Source: Pseudopedobacter sp965218985 (GTDB taxonomy: Bacteria > Bacteroidota > Bacteroidia > Sphingobacteriales > Sphingobacteriaceae). From it: a stretch of 64,000 nt of DNA. Shown here piece after piece: positions 26,191 through 35,454 of this stretch. The notes under the pieces are model-generated. The model did not search any database. It was not told where the DNA came from and saw only the letters and a list, made by a program, of their open reading frames with translations. Both the position numbers and the translations under genes were made by a program. Every line of letters begins with the position of its first letter. Position 1 is the first letter of the stretch. The stretch covers positions 744,001 to 808,000 of the forward strand of contig CBDCMP010000007.1 in the NCBI GenBank assembly GCA_965218985.1, written 5' to 3'.

Positions 26191-27224
26191 AGCTGTGGAA
26201 TTTTTATGGAGGTAATGAAATGATTATCTTTAGATTGTGTGTCCAATAAATCATTTCTGTTATACAAAAGATCTAATCTTCTATTGATGCTCACTAACCC
26301 GAACCCCGTACCTTTATTTGGATGAGCGGTTGCAGAATCATAAGGATTACTCACCTCCAATAAAAGGTGCTTGTTTTTATAAAATGCTTTGATGCTGATG
26401 GTGACTTGTTCCAAAGTATCATATAAACCAAATTTAATGGCATTCTCCACCACAGGTTGTAAAATCATCGGGGGAATAGTCTTTTGCAGAGCTTCTTCAT
26501 CAGCTTCGATTTCGGTTTTCAATCGGTTTCCAAACCTCACTTTTTCGATTTCAAGATATAGTTTCAAGTGTTCCAGTTCAGATTCAAGACTAGACAGTGT
26601 GTCGTCTTTTCTTAAAGTACCCCTTAAAAAATCAGAAAGCTGATGTACCATTCGCCTGGCTTCCTCCGGTTTAGATAACGTTAATGCGCTAATTGAATTT
26701 AAGCTGTTAAAAAGAAAATGAGGCTGTAGTTTCTCTCTGAGAGAATAAAGTTCAGCTTCTTTGGTTAATTGTTCTGCCTCGCTCTTTCTCCTTTCCAGCT
26801 CTTGCTGTTCTTGCTGATTGTACCAAAGTATACTGATGACTGCCATGCAGCCAATTAGTAAGAAAGCGAATATATACCTGATGGACAAGGAATTTTGAAT
26901 GAATGCTTCTGAAGAAATGGTATCCGCATAAGCCCAAAAAGGCAAAAGGAACTTTAAAATAGTAGCGAACGCTCCGGCCAATACCATACACCAAATAATG
27001 ATGTATAAATATTTATTTCCTTTAGGCTGATAGAAAGATAGGTTATTTGCTATCAACCAACAGAATAAAGCAAGAATGATATTTGATGATAGGCTGTCTT
27101 TCCATGCAGCTGTCTCCGGCACTCCAAAAGAGATGAGTGTATAAAACTGAAGTCCGGCCCAGATAGAGAAAAGTGCAAAAAACGCCCAAATGAAGTTTCT
27201 ATTTGATAGTGGTGAAGATGCCAA
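26187..27224 (-). CDS. LytS-type sensor histidine kinase
   Basis: A 345-residue membrane kinase of the His_kinase (LytS/YehU) class. Four helices fill residues 11-135, followed by a short coiled coil and the H box with H169 (REKLQPHFLFNSLNSISAL). The ATP-binding domain has IPPMILQPVVENAIKFG and a glycine-rich GTGFGLVSINRRL. It pairs with the LytTR regulator immediately downstream (4-bp overlap). No external sensor domain is present, so it probably senses a membrane signal directly or through the LiaF-like protein encoded upstream. Confidence 0.93.
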   Translation of the reverse strand: MASSPLSNRNFIWAFFALFSIWAGLQFYTLISFGVPETAAWKDSLSSNIILALFCWLIANNLSFYQPKGNKYLYIIIWCMVLAGAFATILKFLLPFWAYADTISSEAFIQNSLSIRYIFAFLLIGCMAVISILWYNQQEQQELERRKSEAEQLTKEAELYSLREKLQPHFLFNSLNSISALTLSKPEEARRMVHQLSDFLRGTLRKDDTLSSLESELEHLKLYLEIEKVRFGNRLKTEIEADEEALQKTIPPMILQPVVENAIKFGLYDTLEQVTISIKAFYKNKHLLLEVSNPYDSATAHPNKGTGFGLVSINRRLDLLYNRNDLLDTQSKDNHFITSIKIPQL

Positions 27225-27229
27225 AACAA

Positions 27230-27574
27230 CTAAAATTGAAATTGTTTCTTCCTTTTTAAGCCTTCAGCTTTCTCATGGGCTTTTTCTAAATATGGATGAA
27301 GCTCCTCAGGTTCAGCTATGCAATAATGAATTTCTTTGCCGTGCTCAATTTGCCCCACATGCTGTATCTCTGTCACGGCCACAAATCTCCATTTTAAAGT
27401 TTGTTGGTGGTTAGATTTTAATTCCTCTTGTTTCATCATCCCCATTTGATGTGCCATCTCTAAAGCAAGTTCTTGGTTAACAGCGTCTATCAACCTCAAC
27501 TGCTCATCAAATTGAAGTGACGATTCATCATCACTCACAATTTGAAATATAATTTTAACTACGTACCAGTTCAT
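27230..27574 (-). CDS. DUF4288 protein
   Basis: A 114-residue protein that opens with NWYVVKIIFQIVSDDE, typical of DUF4288. It has no signal peptide, membrane segment or catalytic motif that I recognise. It overlaps the LiaF-like gene by 4 bp and ends 5 bp before the kinase start, so it belongs to the same operon. DUF4288 proteins are uncharacterised. Confidence 0.75.
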   Translation of the reverse strand: MNWYVVKIIFQIVSDDESSLQFDEQLRLIDAVNQELALEMAHQMGMMKQEELKSNHQQTLKWRFVAVTEIQHVGQIEHGKEIHYCIAEPEELHPYLEKAHEKAEGLKRKKQFQF

Positions 27575-28413
27575 TGTAGAAAGATTTTTTGATTAAAATT
27601 TTTGATCTCAATACCTCCAAAAATAGAAGTCCCTTTGATAAGCAATACTTTACTTCGATCAGGTAAAACCTGAATCAATGATCTTTTATCTTCAATTCCG
27701 CCAAAAATAGCCGCCATTTCTGAGGTCACATCCCATGTTGGGGGAACTATGATTTTGGTTCCACCAAACACTTGCGTCACATCTAAAACGACCATACCGC
27801 CAATGTCTGAATGGGTAAGGTTAATTTCGGCACCGCCCATGATCGTTACAATGTCTCCACCCTTGAAATTTTTGGAAAGGATGTTTTTCTTGGTACTGCC
27901 AAAGACAGATACGCTGTCTAGGAATTCGTCACCTGTAGTGTGGTACCTTTTATCTTCATCTACAGGTTCGTCATTTTTTGGGACTTCAGTTTGGCCAGCA
28001 TTTGCACTGGTTTGATAATAATCGTATTCTTCTCCCCATCTCCTCCTTCTTCTTCCTCTGAAACATGACTCGTTATGTCTGAATCCTTTTCCGAAAATAA
28101 ACCAAATCCCCACTCCTATCAATACGACTGGCCAGGTATAGTGTGCTACAGACAACTCAGGATTGATTTTTTCTAAAAGGAAAACGCCTCCTATCAGAAC
28201 GAAAATCAACCATGTTGAATTCCTGAATTGATGTTTGATCCCATTGGCAATTCCAACCCCTATTAATATCATTGGCCAGGTAAGGAGCCAGTCTGGCATA
28301 TCAGCCCCTAACTCATTGGCTAACAAAATGCAGCCGACAGCCAAGATGATGACTCCTACGGCTATTTTACCTTTACCATGCGGGCCTCTTTTTATTTCTT
28401 CTCGATTATCCAT
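27571..28413 (-). CDS. LiaF/LiaI-like membrane protein
   Basis: A 280-residue protein. The N-terminal 105 residues hold four membrane helices in two pairs (GKIAVGVIILAVGCILLANE, TWPMILIGVGIANGIK and two more), as in the LiaI/LiaF-like domain. The cytoplasmic C-terminal half is the LiaF-like beta-repeat domain (SVFGSTKKNIL, IMGGAEINL, VFGGTKIIV, IFGGIEDKR). In Firmicutes LiaF restrains the LiaS kinase during envelope stress. Here it leads an operon with a LytS/LytTR pair instead of a LiaS/LiaR pair, so an equivalent sensor role is plausible but unproven. Confidence 0.85.
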   Translation of the reverse strand: MDNREEIKRGPHGKGKIAVGVIILAVGCILLANELGADMPDWLLTWPMILIGVGIANGIKHQFRNSTWLIFVLIGGVFLLEKINPELSVAHYTWPVVLIGVGIWFIFGKGFRHNESCFRGRRRRRWGEEYDYYQTSANAGQTEVPKNDEPVDEDKRYHTTGDEFLDSVSVFGSTKKNILSKNFKGGDIVTIMGGAEINLTHSDIGGMVVLDVTQVFGGTKIIVPPTWDVTSEMAAIFGGIEDKRSLIQVLPDRSKVLLIKGTSIFGGIEIKNFNQKIFLQ

Positions 28414-28558
28414 TATTTGTAAATTATTAGATTAAAGGTAAGGGAGTTTGGGTAGCGGTACCATTAAAATCCGACGATTGATCATTTAATATCGGTGAAT
28501 GGGCCTAATATTCCGGCGAGAAAGTCATTCGGTGTCTGATGGATGGACAAAAGCGAGT

Positions 28559-29320
28559 TCACTGAATCAATTTGATAGGGTGATCATGAAAGTCTTCTAC
28601 CTGGTATGCGGCTTCCAAGCCTACATCTTCAATTAATTTTTTGGGGATTTTTTTGAACTGCAACATCACCTCGAAGTCATTTTCAAATGGGGATGAATTG
28701 AATTTTACGGTTTCAGAATCCAAATAAGAGGCCACAATATCGGTCTTCCCATTTTTATGAAAAAAACCTGAGTCATGGAACCCTTTTTTGAAAGTTTCAA
28801 TCTCCTCTTTTTTGGAAGCACCGGGCTTATTCATACAAAGGTACAACGAAAGCTGATCACAAAATTGAAGGATTCTTAACTGATAATTCAGCAGCATATC
28901 ATGAGGGATCTTCAATTTATTCATCAAATGCTTTTGGCGTGTCCGCTCTCCTTCATAAAACTGAATCGCAACTTCGTTGGAAGTGTGCTCATAAGAACTG
29001 GCATAGTGCATACTGCATAAAATAGCTGCATATGAATTGGCCCTGTCCACTTGTTCTATACCCAATTTATAAAAATGCAGTTTTAATCTTTCAGGATAAT
29101 CCAGAAATGTATAGGGTTGCTTTGTTGCATCATTCATTAAAGGTTGTGAATCTGGAATTATCCACGCTCTGTCATGCTGATGCACAGCAAATTTAAACGA
29201 TTCATAATGCTCCAAAGTGATGAACTCTTTTTTAAAATGAGTGAGCAATTCACCTGCTATATAGGCATGATCATGCTGATTCATGAAAACAAAATTGTCG
29301 GATTCTTCTCTTACTATCAT
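28559..29320 (-). CDS. DUF3891 protein
   Basis: A 253-residue soluble protein that matches the DUF3891 pattern from memory: MNQHDHAYIAGEL at the start, VHQHDRAWI near residue 47 and MHYASSYEH near residue 105, so it is rich in conserved His and Asp that could bind a metal. No signal peptide is present. It is a single gene, 145 bp upstream of the LiaF-like operon on the same strand, and divergent from ald across an AT-rich region. Function unknown. Confidence 0.75.
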   Translation of the reverse strand: MIVREESDNFVFMNQHDHAYIAGELLTHFKKEFITLEHYESFKFAVHQHDRAWIIPDSQPLMNDATKQPYTFLDYPERLKLHFYKLGIEQVDRANSYAAILCSMHYASSYEHTSNEVAIQFYEGERTRQKHLMNKLKIPHDMLLNYQLRILQFCDQLSLYLCMNKPGASKKEEIETFKKGFHDSGFFHKNGKTDIVASYLDSETVKFNSSPFENDFEVMLQFKKIPKKLIEDVGLEAAYQVEDFHDHPIKLIQ

Positions 29321-29491
29321 TTATAAAAAACTAAAATACAATTTCTTTAAGCTTTTAAAAACAGCATATCTTTTAATTAATTTATTTTATTTTAAAATTT
29401 GATACATTATTCCCTATATTCATATATATTATTCAATATATAAAATATATTATTAACGAATATTCATTATTAAATCAAAATTATTAAAATT
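29321..29491. other. AT-rich divergent promoter region between DUF3891 and ald
   Basis: Very AT-rich (runs of TATATA and AATATT) with no GC-rich motifs. It must contain the promoters of both divergent genes, but no clear TAnnTTTG element was found. Confidence 0.4.
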
Positions 29492-30625
29492 ATGATTATA
29501 GGAGTGCCCCGTGAAATTAAAAATAATGAAAACAGAGTTGGCCTAACACCGGCAGGCACCCATGAACTGGTTAAAAGAGGGCACCAGGTTTTAATGGAGA
29601 CTCATGCCGGAGCTGCAAGTGGCTTCAGAAATGATGATTATGAAGAATCCGGTGCGGAAATCATTCTAACCGGAGATGAGATATGGGGCCGGGCCGATAT
29701 GATCATTAAAGTAAAAGAACCTGAAGAACAGGAATTTAAAATGGCCCGCAAAGACCAGTTGATATTCAGTTTCTTCCATTTCGCATCCAATAAAGAGCTT
29801 ACTTTTGCCATGATGGATAGCGGTGCCATCTGTTTAGCTTATGAAACCGTGGAGGCAACTGATAAAACCCTGCCCATTCTGGTTCCCATGTCAGAAGTAG
29901 CCGGCCGTATGGCGATACAGCAAGGAGCAAGATATTTAGAAAAACCAGTTCGTGGGAGAGGAATTCTTTTAGGTGGTGTCCCAGGTGTGACCCCCGGTAA
30001 AGTGTTGATTATAGGCGCAGGGGTTGTCGGTGTTCAGGCAGCTAAAATGGCCTCCGGGCTTGGAGCCCATGTCACCATTTTAGATACGAATATTCAGCGC
30101 CTCAGGTACATCAACGATATTCTTCCGCCACACGTGGTCACCATGTTCAGCAGTGAATATAACATCAGAAATTTGATCACTAACCATGATTTGATTGTTG
30201 GAGCGGTATTGATCCCAGGCGGAAAGTCTCCTATGGTTGTCACTCGTGACATGCTTAAGTTGATGAGACCAGGAACAGTGATCGTTGATGTATCAGCAGA
30301 TCAGGGAGGTTGTATAGAAACATGCAAACCAACCACTCATGAAAACCCCACTTATATAGTAGATGGCATTTTGCATTATTGCGTAACGAATATGCCAGGA
30401 GCAGTGCCATATACCTCCACAATTGCACTTACCAACAGCACTTTACCTTATATTTTGGAATTAGCGGATAAAGGATGGCGAAAAGCTTGCCTGGATAATT
30501 ATGAATTGTTAAAAGGCCTCAACATCATCAGCGGAGAAGTGGTCTATAGAGGGGTGGCAGCGGCATTTGATTTACATTACAGAGCTGTTCATCATTTTTT
30601 AGATACCCTTGAGCCCGAGGAATAG
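29492..30625 (+). CDS. ald: alanine dehydrogenase
   Basis: Interconverts L-alanine and pyruvate with NAD+. The 377-residue protein has the N-terminal GVPREIKNNENRVGLTPAG signature, the substrate Lys in IIKVKEPEEQEF, the catalytic His in FSFFHFAS, and the Rossmann glycine motif VLIIGAGVVGVQAAKMASGLGA. The C-terminal YTSTIALTNSTLPYILELA block is also typical. It stands alone, divergent from the DUF3891 gene. Confidence 0.97.
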   Translation: MIIGVPREIKNNENRVGLTPAGTHELVKRGHQVLMETHAGAASGFRNDDYEESGAEIILTGDEIWGRADMIIKVKEPEEQEFKMARKDQLIFSFFHFASNKELTFAMMDSGAICLAYETVEATDKTLPILVPMSEVAGRMAIQQGARYLEKPVRGRGILLGGVPGVTPGKVLIIGAGVVGVQAAKMASGLGAHVTILDTNIQRLRYINDILPPHVVTMFSSEYNIRNLITNHDLIVGAVLIPGGKSPMVVTRDMLKLMRPGTVIVDVSADQGGCIETCKPTTHENPTYIVDGILHYCVTNMPGAVPYTSTIALTNSTLPYILELADKGWRKACLDNYELLKGLNIISGEVVYRGVAAAFDLHYRAVHHFLDTLEPEE

Positions 30626-30757
30626 GGGGAGAATTTCTATCGGATGTTCCTTTTATAGATTTAAGCTTACTTAGACTAAAATAAATGAAACAAAGCCTAT
30701 GCGCAGCAGTATAAATGAAAGCAGCTCACTTAAAAATATGCTTTTAATTAGAAAAAT

Positions 30758-31327
30758 ATGAATTGTAACATTTATAGCCTCGTAGAGTATGAAGAGGCTT
30801 CCGAAAAAGTCAGAGAAATTTATGATGAATCAAAAAAAATGCTTGGTTTGCCATTTGTATTAAATTGGTTTAAGTGCCAGGGTAGCAATGAAGTTTTATT
30901 GACTGGTAACTGGGAGAAATTAAAAAACACTTTAATATTGGGGAATGTTCCTAATATTCTAAAACAAATGATCATCTACAACATCTCTGATAAGAAAGGA
31001 TGTGATTATTGCAGTCAGGCCCATGGTATATTTGCTAACATGATGGGAAAAAGTATGAGCAGTGACCCGAATTTCAATTTAACAGATAACCTGGAAGATG
31101 ATATCATTCCAATAAGTTATAGAACAGCTGTTAAGATTGTCACTAAAGCTGCATTATCACCTGCTTCAGTCACTGATGAAGATTTCCAACAACTTTCAGA
31201 CGCCGGCTTCTCTAACGAGGAGATTCAGGAACTGATGGCACAAGCCGATTTGGTAAACATGCTTAATACCATAGCCGATATTGCAGACATTAAATTAGAC
31301 AGCGAAATGCTGGAAATGGCAAATTGA
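30758..31327 (+). CDS. AhpD-like / carboxymuconolactone decarboxylase-family protein
   Basis: A 189-residue all-helical protein with the AhpD redox motif GCDYCSQAH (C82, C85, H89) preceded by the VPNILKQMIIYNIS helix. Family members reduce peroxides or act as small thiol redox proteins. The C-terminal half (SPASVTDEDFQQLSDAGFSNEEIQELM) fits the family's second domain. It is five bases upstream of a kinase-less histidine-acceptor gene, so it may be the redox sensor of that signalling unit. Confidence 0.8.
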   Translation: MNCNIYSLVEYEEASEKVREIYDESKKMLGLPFVLNWFKCQGSNEVLLTGNWEKLKNTLILGNVPNILKQMIIYNISDKKGCDYCSQAHGIFANMMGKSMSSDPNFNLTDNLEDDIIPISYRTAVKIVTKAALSPASVTDEDFQQLSDAGFSNEEIQELMAQADLVNMLNTIADIADIKLDSEMLEMAN

Positions 31328-31332
31328 TTTAA

Positions 31333-32178
31333 ATGCAAGAGGATCCAGAAGCCATATCGGAATTTAGATTTCGAATTGTATATGATGCGTTAGCCAGATT
31401 TACCACGAGCATCAATAAATGTGAAACGATCAATCAGATAAAAGATGCTTTAAATATAAGTTTGAAATATCTTTTCAATTGTTATGGATTAAGGTTTAAT
31501 GTTGAATGTGCTGATAAATCCTATATCATCAATACTGACGATAAATTTAAAACAGCAAATAAGAGGTTTTCATTCGAAGAAGAGGTGTTCAATAAGAGAA
31601 TGCCCATTGTGCTGGAGAATGATCATGTCATCAAAGATAAACTAAAGGATGAACTTCCATCCGATGTGTTAGCAGATTTGGATTCCATTTGGAGCTGGCC
31701 CTTCACATTGAGCGGAGATAACGTGATGGTTGCTTCGGTTTTCTCTAGCGAAGCACAAAGATTTAAAAAATCAGATATTCCTGTTTTACGAATTGTATGT
31801 GAATCTCTTTTTCCAAGAATTAAGAATCTGAATCTACTGGAGGAAATCACAGAAAGTAAGGAGCAGCTTCAGATTGCTTTAGAGAAAGTGGAAGAGAAGA
31901 ACCTTCTAATCTCTAAGCTAGTTAGCCGCCAGGACAAAATCATTGAACTTAGAACAGATGAATTACGTGCGAAAAATGAAAAATTATCTAATATCGCACT
32001 GATGAACGCACATAATTTCAGAGAGCCGCTAACAAGAATTCTGGGGCTCATTAGTTTAGTGGATCATGCTGATCAGGAGGAGATCATAAACAAAATCATT
32101 CCAATGCTATTAAAAAGTTCCAATGATTTAGACCATGCCATAAAGAAAAACATTAAATATATTGAAGATGAGAACTAG
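31333..32178 (+). CDS. GAF-like sensor with histidine-acceptor (DHp) helix but no kinase domain
   Basis: A 281-residue protein. Residues about 15-165 look like a GAF-type sensor domain, residues 165-220 form a coiled coil (LLEEITESKEQLQIALEKVE), and residues 222-280 are a HisKA-like dimerisation helix with the H box ALMNAHNFREPLTRILGL (H227). It ends before any ATP-binding domain, and no frameshift or decayed remnant follows: the stop overlaps the next gene. It could be phosphorylated by another kinase or act as a dominant partner. It is linked to the AhpD-like gene by a 5-bp gap. Confidence 0.75.
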   Translation: MQEDPEAISEFRFRIVYDALARFTTSINKCETINQIKDALNISLKYLFNCYGLRFNVECADKSYIINTDDKFKTANKRFSFEEEVFNKRMPIVLENDHVIKDKLKDELPSDVLADLDSIWSWPFTLSGDNVMVASVFSSEAQRFKKSDIPVLRIVCESLFPRIKNLNLLEEITESKEQLQIALEKVEEKNLLISKLVSRQDKIIELRTDELRAKNEKLSNIALMNAHNFREPLTRILGLISLVDHADQEEIINKIIPMLLKSSNDLDHAIKKNIKYIEDEN

Positions 32179-34232
32179 TGGAATTTCATCTCTAAGCTTG
32201 CAAAATAATTTCTCTTTGCTGCCGGATTAAAATACCTGCCTCCAAATGCGTTTAGATCGTTTCCCAAACTATAATTCTCATTGAAAAGATTATCCGCTCC
32301 AATACTTAACTCTAGCCTTGCCTTCCTGATTGCCTGTCCCCAACTTAATTTCATCTTTAACAGGTGGTAAGCATCCGCAAAAACTGTCTGCCAGTCGTTT
32401 AATGACGTTTTTCCATTATATTGATAATTCATCAACAAGCTGAATTCTTTAAAAAAATAGAAATCTAAATTGCCGTTGACACTTTTTTCAGGAACTCCGG
32501 TTAATAAATTTCCAGAAAAATCATTCCCTCCTACGGTATAATCTCTAAAATTAAAACGGTTCAGTGTTAACGAGGAATGAAAATCGACCTGTCTCAGAAA
32601 AGAGTTTTTCCTTTTTAAAAGTTGTGAAAAGAATTCCACTTCCAGGCCCTTTTGATCTGTTCCCCCGGCATTGACAAAATAATCCTCGTCATTGGAGTTC
32701 ACTCTTCTTACAATAGCATCATTCAGCCGGTAATAAAAAGCATCCAGATCAAGATAAACAGTTTCATTCAGGTTTCTCATTCTTAAACCGGCTTCATAAT
32801 TCCAGCCACTTTCGGGCTTTAGATCAGTATTGATTCTTGCGTCTGAAGCTCTGACTTCCGCTGTGGTTGGCGTGGAGAATCCCCGACTAATGATTCCTCT
32901 TAAGACTAATCGTTGATTCAAAAGATAGGACATGGCCAACTTGGGCATTAGCTGAGCTTTCAAGTCAACATTCCCTGGAGTATATTCACTTGTTGATTGC
33001 GACAATTTTTCAAAACTGTATTTGGCGAAATTTAAGCTTGCCGAGGCTTCTGCTTTGAAATGCAATCCACTTTGAACAGCGAACCGGGAGAAAACAAATT
33101 GCAGCTGATTCCTTATCCTGTCGGCAGCTAAAACATCAGTGGCTTTTCCTGAATCATTTCCGTAATTGAGAATATCCGAAGTCGTTTTTTGAAATTCCCA
33201 CCCTGTATTCCATTGATAGCTGAAGGGATGATTCTCCTTATTTTTAAATTCAACATAAGTTCTCAGTGCTACAGAATTCTCCTTTCTCTTTTCATAATTA
33301 GTGATGAAGGGATTCTTAAAATCAGTGGTCGTACCTGAAATTGAAATTACCTGCCGCCACCTTTCACTTAGCTTGACTTCGTTTTTTAAACCTCCAAAAA
33401 AAGTTTTATTGTATATCCCAGCCTCCTGCTCAATCGCTCCGGGAGAAACTGCAGAGCCTGGCCTCGCAGACTTTGGATTATTTTTTAACTGAGCCAAAGT
33501 GAGCCCGCCCGGAGTTTGATAGCCCAAATCACTGTAAAAACCGGAGAACTTTAAAGAAGATTTGGTGGTATAATCCCATTTCTCCTGCGTTTGAAAAAAA
33601 TATCTCTTTACATAACTATGGTCACGATACCCATCTGAAAATTGAACCGCCTGATGTACATTGTATTGAAAATCATCGAGATTTTCATTGATGCTGATGT
33701 TCTCCCTGGCAAATCCATAAGAGCCAGCTGATGTTTTAAAAGAGGTTCCGTCAGCATCAGCTTGTGTCTCCAACAAAATCACGCCTCCGGAGTTCGCTCC
33801 AAAAATACTCCCATCCGGCCCCTTTAAAACCTCTATATTTTGAATTGCAGACTGATCAATTAAATTGAAATAGGTGTTTCCGCCCGCATCCGTGAGGGGA
33901 AAATCATCATAATAAAATTTAATATTCCTTACCCCAAATGGAGAACGCAACAAACTGCCACGAATGGATACTCTATAACTACCCGGTGAACGTTCTTCCA
34001 TCTTCACACCACTGACCGAATTTAAAACCGGCAAAAGCGACTGGTGGTTGTTTTCTTGAATGTCTTTTTGATTGATGACCGTGACACTTGACGGAGCACC
34101 GATCAAAGATTGTTCAGACATATAAGCCTTTACAGTCACCTCGTGAAGGATACGCGTGCTGTCGGATTCATTTTGCGCTGAAACAAATGAAATCGTTGAA
34201 ATGAAAATAAATAGGAGGGAAATTCTCTTCAT
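32175..34232 (-). CDS. TonB-dependent outer-membrane receptor
   Basis: A 685-residue receptor with a signal peptide ending VSAQ. The plug domain contains the TonB-box-like HEVTVKAYM, IRGSLLRSPFGVRN and VLKGPDGSIFGANSGGVILL; a 22-strand barrel follows and ends in the aromatic FASLEMKFH. There is no CarboxypepD-like N-terminal domain and no SusD partner, which points to an iron-complex or cobalamin type rather than a glycan system. ATG at 34232 (MKRISLLFIF) is chosen; the frame opens 37 codons upstream, but the signal peptide begins here. Its 3' end overlaps the DHp protein gene by 4 bp (convergent). Confidence 0.92.
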   Translation of the reverse strand: MKRISLLFIFISTISFVSAQNESDSTRILHEVTVKAYMSEQSLIGAPSSVTVINQKDIQENNHQSLLPVLNSVSGVKMEERSPGSYRVSIRGSLLRSPFGVRNIKFYYDDFPLTDAGGNTYFNLIDQSAIQNIEVLKGPDGSIFGANSGGVILLETQADADGTSFKTSAGSYGFARENISINENLDDFQYNVHQAVQFSDGYRDHSYVKRYFFQTQEKWDYTTKSSLKFSGFYSDLGYQTPGGLTLAQLKNNPKSARPGSAVSPGAIEQEAGIYNKTFFGGLKNEVKLSERWRQVISISGTTTDFKNPFITNYEKRKENSVALRTYVEFKNKENHPFSYQWNTGWEFQKTTSDILNYGNDSGKATDVLAADRIRNQLQFVFSRFAVQSGLHFKAEASASLNFAKYSFEKLSQSTSEYTPGNVDLKAQLMPKLAMSYLLNQRLVLRGIISRGFSTPTTAEVRASDARINTDLKPESGWNYEAGLRMRNLNETVYLDLDAFYYRLNDAIVRRVNSNDEDYFVNAGGTDQKGLEVEFFSQLLKRKNSFLRQVDFHSSLTLNRFNFRDYTVGGNDFSGNLLTGVPEKSVNGNLDFYFFKEFSLLMNYQYNGKTSLNDWQTVFADAYHLLKMKLSWGQAIRKARLELSIGADNLFNENYSLGNDLNAFGGRYFNPAAKRNYFASLEMKFH

Positions 34233-34383
34233 CATAGGAATACAAGCCTTGTTCACTTTTGATTTCTCAAAGATCGAAATAAATTCATATGATGGGTTAT
34301 TCATTTCCTCATTTATCACAAATTGCATTTCTCCAGCAAACATTCGCCTGAAACAAAGGTTAGGATTAAAATAAAATCATTGT

Positions 34384-35454
34384 ATGTCGAAATTGTTTGA
34401 ACCTCTGAATATTAAATCCATCACTTTAAAAAACAGGTTAGTGGTATCGCCAATGTGTCAATATTCAAGTGAGGATGGGTTCAGTTCTGATTGGCATTTG
34501 GTAAATTTAGGAAGCAGGGCTGTTGGCGGTGTTGCTTTAGTTTTCACAGAAGCTGCAGCAGTTTCTCCGGAAGGAAGAATCACTCCTCACGATTTAGGAA
34601 TCTGGAAAGATGAGCACATTGCCGGCTTAAAAAGAATCACTGACTTCATTCATCAGAATGGATCTGTAGCCGGAATTCAATTGGCACATGCTGGAAGGAA
34701 AGCCAGTCATACGGAACCTTGGAATGGTGGTAAACTCATCAATGCCAATGAAGATAAAGGTTGGGTCAGGTTGTCACCAAGCCTAAAAACCTTTAAAGAA
34801 GGTGACACCTTGCCAAAGGAACTGGATAAAAATGGAATATTAAAAGTGATTGAAGATTTCAAATCTGCCACAATGAGAGCCATAGAAGCTGGTTTTAAAG
34901 TGATGGAGCTTCACGCTGCCCATGGCTACCTGCTTCATCAATTTCTATCTCCACTTTCAAATTCCCGGAAGGATGAGTATGGAGGCTCTTTTGAAAACAG
35001 GATCAGGTTATTATTAGAAGTGATAGCTGCGATTAAAAGCATCTGGTCTGAATCACTCCCTCTTTTTGTAAGAATCTCTTCAAGCGACTGGGCGGAGAAT
35101 GGATGGGATTTGGATCAATCGATTGCGCTCTCTAAAGTTCTAAAAGAAAAAGGAATTGATTTAGTCGACTGTTCTTCAGGTGGCTTGGTGGAATATCAAA
35201 AAATTGATGCTAAACCTTTATACCAGGTTCCATTCTCTGAAGGAATCAGGAAAGAAGCCCATATTTTAACGGGTGCGGTTGGGCTGATCACCACATCAAA
35301 AGAAGCGGAAGAAATATTACAACAAGGAAAAGCCGATTTGATTTTCATGGCACGTGAATTTCTGAGAGACCCCTATTTCGCCTTAAGAGCAGCCCATGAG
35401 TTGCACGAAAACGTTAGGTGGCCCGTCCAATATGAGCGAGCTAAATTTCGTTAA
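34384..35454 (+). CDS. old yellow enzyme family NADPH dehydrogenase (YqjM-like)
   Basis: A 356-residue FMN oxidoreductase that reduces activated alkenes with NADPH. It has VSPMCQYSSEDG with the flavin-tuning Cys of the YqjM subgroup, QLAHAGRKA, the substrate-binding histidine pair in ELHAAHGYLLHQFLSPLSN, and RKDEYGGSFENR. The physiological substrate is unknown. It is divergent from the TonB receptor and converges with the lactonase gene with a 4-bp overlap of 3' ends. Confidence 0.95.
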   Translation: MSKLFEPLNIKSITLKNRLVVSPMCQYSSEDGFSSDWHLVNLGSRAVGGVALVFTEAAAVSPEGRITPHDLGIWKDEHIAGLKRITDFIHQNGSVAGIQLAHAGRKASHTEPWNGGKLINANEDKGWVRLSPSLKTFKEGDTLPKELDKNGILKVIEDFKSATMRAIEAGFKVMELHAAHGYLLHQFLSPLSNSRKDEYGGSFENRIRLLLEVIAAIKSIWSESLPLFVRISSSDWAENGWDLDQSIALSKVLKEKGIDLVDCSSGGLVEYQKIDAKPLYQVPFSEGIRKEAHILTGAVGLITTSKEAEEILQQGKADLIFMAREFLRDPYFALRAAHELHENVRWPVQYERAKFR

